DNA of 64,000 bases from NCBI GenBank assembly GCA_013824085.1, contig PNNF01000002.1:62001-126000 (forward strand), given 5' to 3'. Below the pieces are notes generated by a model, which did not search any database, had not been told where the DNA came from, and saw nothing but the letters and a program-made list of their open reading frames with translations. Both the position numbers and the translations under genes were made by a program. Shown here piece by piece: positions 8,726 to 14,108 of this stretch. Source of the stretch: Chlorobiaceae bacterium (GTDB taxonomy: Bacteria; Bacteroidota; Ignavibacteria; Ignavibacteriales; Ignavibacteriaceae). Each line of letters begins with the position of its first letter. Position 1 is the first letter of the stretch.

Positions 8726-9438
8726 TGAAAGATAAAAAAATAGTTTGGATCACTGGTGCAAGCTCTGGTATTGGAAGAGCCGCAGCAATTGAGTTTTCTA
8801 ATAATGGATTTCATGTCTTCGCTTCTTCAAGAAAATTAGCAAATCTTGAAAGTTTAAAAAATGAAATTGATGCGAAGAATAATTTAATTGAAATATTTGA
8901 GTGTGATGTTTCCTCATCAACAGATGTTGAGAAATGTGTAAAAATTATTTTTGAGAAGACTAATAGAATTGATTGCTTAATAAACAATGCAGGAATTACA
9001 TCATTCAAGAGTGCAGCGCAAAATTCAGTAAATGAAATAGATGAAATAATTTCTACAAATTTATTGGGATCAATTTACTCGGTGAAATCTGTTTTGCCGA
9101 AAATGATAGAACAGAAAGAAGGATTGATAATAAATATTCTTTCAGTCGTTGTAAAAAAAACATTTCAATACAGCAGTGTTTATGCGGCTTCTAAATCTGG
9201 CTTGTTGGCTTACTCAAATGTACTACGCGAAGAGAATCGCAAACATGGAATAAGAGTTGTGAATGTAATTCCGGGAGCTACTGACACTCCAATCTGGTCT
9301 GATGAAAAACGAAAAGAGTTTTCTAATAGAATGATGAAACCAGAAAATATTGCAAAAATATTAGTTGATGTAACTACAGAAAAAAATAATATTGTTCAAG
9401 AAGAAATTGTACTTAGACCAATTGAAGGAGATTTATAA
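8725..9438 (+). CDS. short-chain dehydrogenase/reductase, first of a pair
   Basis: Classical SDR of 237 residues. It has the nucleotide-binding TGASSGIG near the N-terminus with SSRK following the second strand (an arginine that favours NADP(H)), then NNAGI, a serine in NILSVV, the YAASK catalytic pair and PGATDTP. Substrate cannot be read from the sequence. Position argues for a role in pterin reduction: it follows PTPS and folE with a one-base overlap and is followed by a second SDR with a one-base overlap. Sepiapterin reductase, which completes tetrahydrobiopterin synthesis, belongs to this superfamily. It could also be an unrelated ketoreductase. Confidence 0.85.
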   Translation: MKDKKIVWITGASSGIGRAAAIEFSNNGFHVFASSRKLANLESLKNEIDAKNNLIEIFECDVSSSTDVEKCVKIIFEKTNRIDCLINNAGITSFKSAAQNSVNEIDEIISTNLLGSIYSVKSVLPKMIEQKEGLIINILSVVVKKTFQYSSVYAASKSGLLAYSNVLREENRKHGIRVVNVIPGATDTPIWSDEKRKEFSNRMMKPENIAKILVDVTTEKNNIVQEEIVLRPIEGDL

Positions 9439-10145
9439 TGGCTCAAGTTTCGATCATTACAGGCGCTAGTAGAGGCATCGGAAAAGCAATCGCAAAAAAA
9501 TTCGCGTCTGAAAATCATTACACCGTATTAGTTGGACGAAATGAAAATTTACTTAAAGAAGTTCAGAGTGAATTAAAGTCATTCGGTAAAGAAAATTTAT
9601 ATTTTGTTGGAGATGTTGCAGATCCAAATTTTGCAAAAAAATGTGTTGAGTTAACTTTAGAAAAATATGGAAAGATTGATCATCTAATAAATAATGCGGG
9701 TATTCTGATTGTCAAAAAATTTATCGATTCAGATCTTTCGGAATTTCAAGAACAGATAAATACAAATTTGATTGGAGTTTATAATTTTACCAAAGCTGCG
9801 CTTCCATCTATGATTGAAAAAAAATCCGGGAGCATAATAAATATCTCATCACTCGCTGGAAAAAATACTTTTGTTGGTGGCACAATGTACGCAGCTACAA
9901 AACATGCTTTAATGGCTTTTAGTGGATGTTTAATGCTCGAAGTAAGAGAACATAATATTCGAGTTGCTGTTGTTTGTCCCGGTTCGGTTGCGACAGATAT
10001 GATTTTCCAAAGTAGTATGGCGCCGGCAAATCCAGATAAAATTTTAGATCCAAGTGATGTAGCTGAAATTGTTTCTACAATAATTAAGTTGCCCGCGAGA
10101 GCATTGATGAGTGAAGTTGAAATTAGACCGACTAATCCGAAATAA
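9438..10145 (+). CDS. short-chain dehydrogenase/reductase, second of a pair
   Basis: A second classical SDR, 235 residues, beginning with ITGASRGIGKAIAKKF, then VGRN after the second strand, NNAGIL, the serine in INISSLAG, YAATKHALMAFSG and PGSVATDM. It resembles general 3-oxoacyl-reductase/sepiapterin-reductase-type SDRs. Its ATG overlaps the stop of the preceding SDR (TAATG), and it ends just before a strong hairpin at 10148. It is therefore the last gene of the bcp-PTPS-folE-SDR-SDR operon. The two SDRs share the fold but differ clearly in sequence, so they probably do different steps. Confidence 0.85.
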   Translation: MAQVSIITGASRGIGKAIAKKFASENHYTVLVGRNENLLKEVQSELKSFGKENLYFVGDVADPNFAKKCVELTLEKYGKIDHLINNAGILIVKKFIDSDLSEFQEQINTNLIGVYNFTKAALPSMIEKKSGSIINISSLAGKNTFVGGTMYAATKHALMAFSGCLMLEVREHNIRVAVVCPGSVATDMIFQSSMAPANPDKILDPSDVAEIVSTIIKLPARALMSEVEIRPTNPK

Positions 10146-10147
10146 AA

Positions 10148-10168
10148 AACCCCGAATAAATCGGGGTT
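10148..10168. terminator. bidirectional intrinsic terminator
   Basis: A perfect 8-bp stem, AACCCCGA (10148-10155) with TCGGGGTT (10161-10168), and a five-base loop. Read on the - strand it is followed by a clean run of Ts, from the A run at 10144-10149. On the + strand the tail TTAAATAATTT is weaker. It sits between convergent genes, so it can stop both the pterin operon and the - strand Spy-like gene. Confidence 0.88.
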
Positions 10169-10175
10169 AAATAAT

Positions 10176-10625
10176 TTACCAGAACCAGGATTTTTTTCGC
10201 TTTTCGCAGCGATTCTTATCTTTATCGAATTTTTTGTAGAGTTTGTATTCTTTAAATAATTCTTTTTGTTTGTCAGTCAATGACTGTTGAATATTTAAGA
10301 TTACCGTTGCTTTCGATATTGCAATTTTATTCTTTGCTGCATTGATTTCACCAACTTTATTTAATACGGCTTCTCTATTAATGTTAACCTCATTAAATAA
10401 TTTTTTCTGGTCCATTTTTAATTTCTTTAGATTTGCTTTTAAGTCGATCATCGCTCTTTTATGCTCATCTTTGAAATTCTCAATTTTTCCTTTTTGTTCT
10501 TGTGTTAATTCTAGTTTGTCCCATTTTTTACCTTTTGATTTTCCAGATTTATCACCTGACAAAAGAGTTGATGGTACAAAAAATAGAAGTGCTAATGTGG
10601 CGAGTGTGAAAATGTAACTTCGCAT
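10176..10625 (-). CDS. periplasmic Spy/CpxP-like protein
   Basis: A 149-residue protein with a signal peptide (hydrophobic LATLALLFFVPSTLLSG), then a lysine-rich helical region with two LTxxQ-like motifs, LTQEQKGKIENF and LTDKQKELFKEY. These are the hallmark of the Spy/CpxP group of periplasmic stress chaperones and sensors. It ends in a basic, aromatic tail. It is divergent from the ECF sigma gene, and its upstream region (10665-10692, - strand) carries the same promoter element as the sigma gene, so it is probably part of the sigma regulon. AAAGGAA precedes the start at a good distance. Function is inferred from motif and context. Confidence 0.8.
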   Translation of the reverse strand: MRSYIFTLATLALLFFVPSTLLSGDKSGKSKGKKWDKLELTQEQKGKIENFKDEHKRAMIDLKANLKKLKMDQKKLFNEVNINREAVLNKVGEINAAKNKIAISKATVILNIQQSLTDKQKELFKEYKLYKKFDKDKNRCEKRKKSWFW

Positions 10626-10664
10626 AACGTATTCCTTTCATTTAATCGATTGATTTGAGGATTG

Positions 10665-10692
10665 GACAATAATCATTTATTTTTGGTTTAAA
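10665..10692 (-). promoter_or_regulatory. predicted ECF-sigma promoter of the Spy-like gene
   Basis: Read on the - strand: TTTAAACC (10692-10685), 17 bases, then GTC (10667-10665) within GTCCAATC. AAC-type -35 and GTC-type -10 boxes are typical of ECF sigma promoters. The same boxes at the same spacing lie upstream of the sigma gene on the other strand. Confidence 0.68.
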
Positions 10693-10730
10693 CAAATTTT
10701 GTATTAAAAAAAATGACCTTTTCTTCAATA

Positions 10731-10758
10731 TTTAAACCTATTCCATTTAATTAATGTC
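10731..10758 (+). promoter_or_regulatory. predicted autoregulated ECF-sigma promoter
   Basis: TTTAAACC (10731-10738), 17 bases, then GTC (10756-10758) within GTCAAATC. Box sequences and spacing match the opposing promoter at 10665-10692. The ECF gene starts at 10783, leaving a short leader. The likely reader is the sigma factor encoded directly downstream. Confidence 0.7.
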
Positions 10759-10782
10759 AAATCGTTAAGAAACTACTAAAAG

Positions 10783-11340
10783 ATGGTTGATAAAACAGAT
10801 AAACAGCTTGTTGAAAATTTTTTAAATGGTGATGAATCGGCCTTCAATATTTTGATTTCGCGTTACCAACAAAAAATTTATTGGCATGCAAGAAGAATGA
10901 CAGGAAACCATCTTGACGCTGATGAAATTGTGCAAGAAGTTCTTTTAGTGATTTTTAGAAAGATTAATGAATTCAAGTTTGAGTCGTCTCTTTATACTTG
11001 GATTTATAAAATCACTTCAACAAGGAGCATTAACTACTTGAATAAAAAAAAACTTTATAAGTTTTTTTCAATCGATGATGATGTTTCTTATAATGAAATT
11101 GGAAGCAGTGAGGACATTGAACAAAATATTTTGTCCAAAGAAAAACTTGAATTGCTCGACAAAGCTTTGGCAAAGCTGCCAATTAAACAGCGAGAAGTAT
11201 TTGTGATGAGACATACTGAAAATATGAGCTACGAGGAAATTGCCGCAATCACTGGCAAAAGTGTTGGCGGATTGAAGGCAAATTATTTTCACGCATTGAG
11301 TAAGGTAATGGAATTAATGAAAGGAAAACTAAATGATTGA
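10783..11340 (+). CDS. ECF RNA polymerase sigma factor
   Basis: A 185-residue sigma-70-family factor of the extracytoplasmic-function group. Region 2 (about residues 20-90) shows FNILISRYQQKIYWHARRM, DADEIVQEVLLVIFRKI and YTWIYKITSTRSINYL. Region 4 (about 125-180) shows LPIKQREVFVMRH, MSYEEIAAITGKSVGGLKA and the helix-turn-helix end. There is no region 1.1 or 3. It would direct RNA polymerase to envelope-stress promoters. Its stop lies inside the following membrane-protein gene (8-bp overlap), the usual sigma/anti-sigma arrangement. A Spy/CpxP-like gene follows and another is divergent. Paired promoter elements at 10665-10692 and 10731-10758 suggest autoregulation. Confidence 0.95.
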   Translation: MVDKTDKQLVENFLNGDESAFNILISRYQQKIYWHARRMTGNHLDADEIVQEVLLVIFRKINEFKFESSLYTWIYKITSTRSINYLNKKKLYKFFSIDDDVSYNEIGSSEDIEQNILSKEKLELLDKALAKLPIKQREVFVMRHTENMSYEEIAAITGKSVGGLKANYFHALSKVMELMKGKLND

Positions 11341-11941
11341 TGATTTTATTCGTTATCATGAAAATATGATGAATGTGGAAGATAAAATTAATTTTGAAAA
11401 AAAATTAGAGTCAGATTTAGATTTAAAAAACGAATACAATTCTTTCGTTTTGAATCTAAGTTTTTTGAATGAATTAAATAAACCTCTTATTCCATCAGGT
11501 TATTCCGAAACTCTGATTCCTCGATTTAGACAAAAGCTTGAATCGAAGAATAAATTTTATAGTTTCACTTCTCAATTTGCTTTTGGTTTATCAACATTTG
11601 TTGTTGCGACAATTGTTTTTTTATTTTACAATATTAATCCCTCATTCAATTTCAGCGAACAATCAGATGGGTTCCAAAATATTTCTCAGCTCGAGAAGGA
11701 AGAATTATTTGAAGATTATTTTTCTTCATCGACAAATATAGATTATGAATCTGTTCAGAATGAGATTGAACTGATTGACAAAATTGCAAATAACAAATTG
11801 AATGAAATTTTAATTCTATCTCACGAAGAGAGAATGAATATAATCAGACAAAAAGACTTAAATGAGGAACTATTAATGAGCATTAGTGATGAAGAAGCTG
11901 ATGCCATTTATCAAGAAATTATTACAAAGAAAATTCTTTAA
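11333..11941 (+). CDS. probable membrane anti-sigma factor
   Basis: A 202-residue protein whose gene overlaps the ECF sigma gene by 8 bp. The N-terminal ~80 residues are charged and helical (FIRYHENMMNVEDKINFEKK resembles the start of zinc-less anti-sigma domains). One membrane segment follows at about residues 84-101 (FGLSTFVVATIVFLFY), then an acidic periplasmic part containing LSHEERMNIIRQ and ISDEEADAIY. Layout, gene order and overlap are those of a transmembrane anti-sigma factor that holds the sigma factor until released by envelope stress. No HxxxCxxC zinc motif is present. Assignment rests mainly on context and topology. Confidence 0.72.
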   Translation: MIDDFIRYHENMMNVEDKINFEKKLESDLDLKNEYNSFVLNLSFLNELNKPLIPSGYSETLIPRFRQKLESKNKFYSFTSQFAFGLSTFVVATIVFLFYNINPSFNFSEQSDGFQNISQLEKEELFEDYFSSSTNIDYESVQNEIELIDKIANNKLNEILILSHEERMNIIRQKDLNEELLMSISDEEADAIYQEIITKKIL

Positions 11942-11949
11942 AGGTTAAT

Positions 11950-12429
11950 ATGAAAAAAATATTTTTCTTAATATTTATAATTATTTTCGCTACTGTTTCG
12001 GTTGAAGCACAGCAGAATAGAAAAAAACAGCAGAAAGAAGGATTGCGAAAAATTGAAGAACTTGAAAAAATAAGATTAATTGAAAATCTAAATCTTAGCG
12101 AAGAAAATGCGATTAGATTTTTTTCAAGAAGAAATGATCACCAAGACAAAATTAGAGAGATGAATAATCAGATTCAAGATTTACTTCTAGAGATGAAATC
12201 TGAAATCGATGATGGCAAAACTTCAAATCTTAAAAAACTTACTGATGATTATTTAAAGATGAATAGTGCAATTCAAAAGGAGAGAGAGAACTTTATTCTT
12301 TCGCTTTCCGATATCTTGACTCAAGAGCAAGTTGCAAAATTTTTAATATTCCAAAAAAAATTCAGAGATGAGATCCAAGAGCTGCTACTTAAAAACCGTA
12401 AAAAAGAGAGAAGACAATTTCAAGAATAA
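11950..12429 (+). CDS. periplasmic Spy/CpxP-like stress protein
   Basis: A 159-residue protein with a clear signal peptide (KKIFFLIFIIIFATVSVEAQ) followed by a highly charged helical body with LNLSEENAIRFF and, near the end, LTQEQVAKFLIFQ. This is the paired LTxxQ layout of the Spy/CpxP group, repeated in the divergent gene at 10176-10625. It starts 8 bp after the anti-sigma gene and probably forms a three-gene operon with it and the sigma factor. It may act as a periplasmic chaperone or as a sensor that feeds back on the anti-sigma factor. Which of the two cannot be told from sequence. Confidence 0.8.
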   Translation: MKKIFFLIFIIIFATVSVEAQQNRKKQQKEGLRKIEELEKIRLIENLNLSEENAIRFFSRRNDHQDKIREMNNQIQDLLLEMKSEIDDGKTSNLKKLTDDYLKMNSAIQKERENFILSLSDILTQEQVAKFLIFQKKFRDEIQELLLKNRKKERRQFQE

Positions 12430-12484
12430 AATTGAAAAATTTTGTTTTTTACTTCTAAAGAACTAATTTTGTGTTTTCTTTTTT

Positions 12485-12566
12485 GCGGAGGTGGCGTAAT
12501 TGGTAGCCGCGCACGTTTGAGGGGCGTGTGAGGAAACTCGTACGGGTTCAAGTCCCGTTCTCCGCA
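12485..12566 (+). tRNA. tRNA-Leu (anticodon GAG)
   Basis: A complete cloverleaf of 82 bases: acceptor GCGGAGG with TCTCCGC (one G-T pair), a 5-bp anticodon stem CACGT/GCGTG closing the loop TTGAGGG with anticodon GAG, and the long variable arm TGAGGAAACTCGT expected for leucine. The T arm is ACGGG-TTCAAGT-CCCGT and the discriminator is A. CCA is not encoded. A strong terminator follows. Confidence 0.96.
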
Positions 12567-12577
12567 CTCTATATCTT

Positions 12578-12609
12578 CCCCTCGCGCTTTGCGGGGGTTT
12601 TTATTTTTT
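12578..12609 (+). terminator. intrinsic terminator after tRNA-Leu
   Basis: CCCC-T-CGC (12578-12585) pairs with GCGGGGG (12591-12597), with one bulged T and a short loop, followed by TTTTTATTTTTTT. It is a strong rho-independent terminator just 12 bp beyond the tRNA. Confidence 0.9.
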
Positions 12610-12649
12610 TCATTAATAAGTTTTCAATCTGACTATTACTGATTACATA

Positions 12650-14104
12650 TTGTCTGTTATTATTGTTTTAATTTTGCTCCTATCAATTTATTTGTTTGAA
12701 TATTTTTCAATAAAAAAATTACTACCGAAAGAAATCTCAAGAAAATTTTTGCACATTATAGCGGGAACAGTTGCGCTCGTTGCAATAAATTTAATTAACG
12801 ATTACTCTTTTTTGATTGCTGCAGGACTGATAGCTTCTCTCTCAACTTTTTACGCAATTAAAAAAAATCTGATTTCTGGAATAGAAATACAACACCGAAA
12901 AAGTTGGGGAATTTTTTATTTCTGTCTTTCATTCACTCTGCTTATAATTTTTTGGTTTGAAAAAAATTATTGGATAATAAATGTTGCTTTTGCGCTTATG
13001 GTTTATGCAGATTCGTTAGCAGCGATTGTCGGGACCATCTCAGGAAAAAAATCTTATAGACTCTCGAGCGATCCCAAGACATATCTCGGTTCATTCGTCT
13101 TTTTTATTGTATCAATTATCATTCTCGCGATTTTTGCAAAAAATTTATCTTATCAATTATTTTTTACTTTCGATGCAATTACAATTTTACTCATTATTAG
13201 TGTTGCTTTTACGCTGACTATAGTTGAAGCAATATCATCAAAGGGATTTGATAATTTCTCAGTTCCAATTATTGCGTCAATACTGATTTATTTTTTGTTT
13301 TTTATCGGTTCAGAGGAATTGATAATTTATTTTATAATTGCTGTTGGATTAGGAATTGCAATTTCTCTCATTTCGTTAAAATTTAAGTTTTTGAAGAAGA
13401 GTGGAGCTGCAGCTACATTTTTGCTCGCAACTTTTGTATTTGGATTTGGTGGATTCAAATGGACAATTCCAATTTTAACTTTTTTTGTTCTTTCAAGTCT
13501 GATTTCAAAAATCAGAAAAAAAAATAATTCGACTGCTATCGATCATTTTGAAAAATCCTCTGAGCGGGATTATTTACAAGTTCTTGCAAATGGCGGAATG
13601 ATAGGACTACTCGTCGTTGTTGATCAATTTTATCCTAATCAAATATTTTTTTATCTCGCGGTTACGTATGTAGCTGCTGCTTGTTCAGATACTTGGAGCA
13701 CCGAGATTGGAACTTTGAGGAATTTTAAGACATATAATATTTTGACATTCAAAAAAATTGAGCAAGGAGTTTCGGGTGGAGTTTCATTGATGGGCTCAAT
13801 CGGTGGGCTTCTCGGAGCTATTGTTATTGCTGCTGTCTCAATCTTTTGGATTAACGATACAAATATTTTATACTTGATTGTGATTGCCGCATTATTTGGA
13901 AATTTCTCCGACAGCATAATTGGTGCTACAATTCAAGTGAAATATAAATGCAAAGTATGCAAAAAAATTACTGAGAAGAGGAGACACTGCGATTCTGAGA
14001 CGCTCTATAACAATGGCGTGAAATTTGTTAATAATGACTTGGTAAATATTTTGGGAGGAATTTCTTCGATGCTATTTTTTAATTTTATAAAATTACTATT
14101 TTAA
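12650..14104 (+). CDS. fused isoprenoid-alcohol kinase and DUF92 isoprenyl-phosphate kinase (VTE5-VTE6-like)
   Basis: A 484-residue, strongly hydrophobic protein with two domains. Residues 1 to about 220 resemble the CTP-dependent phytol/dolichol kinase family (ISRKFLHIIAG, VYADSLAAIVGTISGKKSY). Residues about 230-484 are a DUF92/TMEM19 domain (ANGGMIGLL, AACSDTWSTEIG, EQGVSGGVSLMGSIGG, GNFSDSIIGATIQ), with a CKVCKK...RRHCDSE cysteine insertion. In plants and cyanobacteria the separate homologues VTE5 and VTE6 phosphorylate phytol and then phytyl phosphate to salvage the diphosphate. One chain could thus turn an isoprenoid alcohol into its diphosphate. No ATG lies between the in-frame stop at 12617 and the conserved region. 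TTG at 12650 is the best start, with no clear ribosome-binding site. Confidence 0.85.
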   Translation: MSVIIVLILLLSIYLFEYFSIKKLLPKEISRKFLHIIAGTVALVAINLINDYSFLIAAGLIASLSTFYAIKKNLISGIEIQHRKSWGIFYFCLSFTLLIIFWFEKNYWIINVAFALMVYADSLAAIVGTISGKKSYRLSSDPKTYLGSFVFFIVSIIILAIFAKNLSYQLFFTFDAITILLIISVAFTLTIVEAISSKGFDNFSVPIIASILIYFLFFIGSEELIIYFIIAVGLGIAISLISLKFKFLKKSGAAATFLLATFVFGFGGFKWTIPILTFFVLSSLISKIRKKNNSTAIDHFEKSSERDYLQVLANGGMIGLLVVVDQFYPNQIFFYLAVTYVAAACSDTWSTEIGTLRNFKTYNILTFKKIEQGVSGGVSLMGSIGGLLGAIVIAAVSIFWINDTNILYLIVIAALFGNFSDSIIGATIQVKYKCKVCKKITEKRRHCDSETLYNNGVKFVNNDLVNILGGISSMLFFNFIKLLF

Positions 14105-14108
14105 ATTA

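Noticed and set aside
10685-10694. GGTTTAAAC as a palindromic operator
   Set aside because: The inverted repeat is imperfect here and only half of it recurs at 10731-10738. The shared feature is the directional AAACC-N17-GTC pattern.
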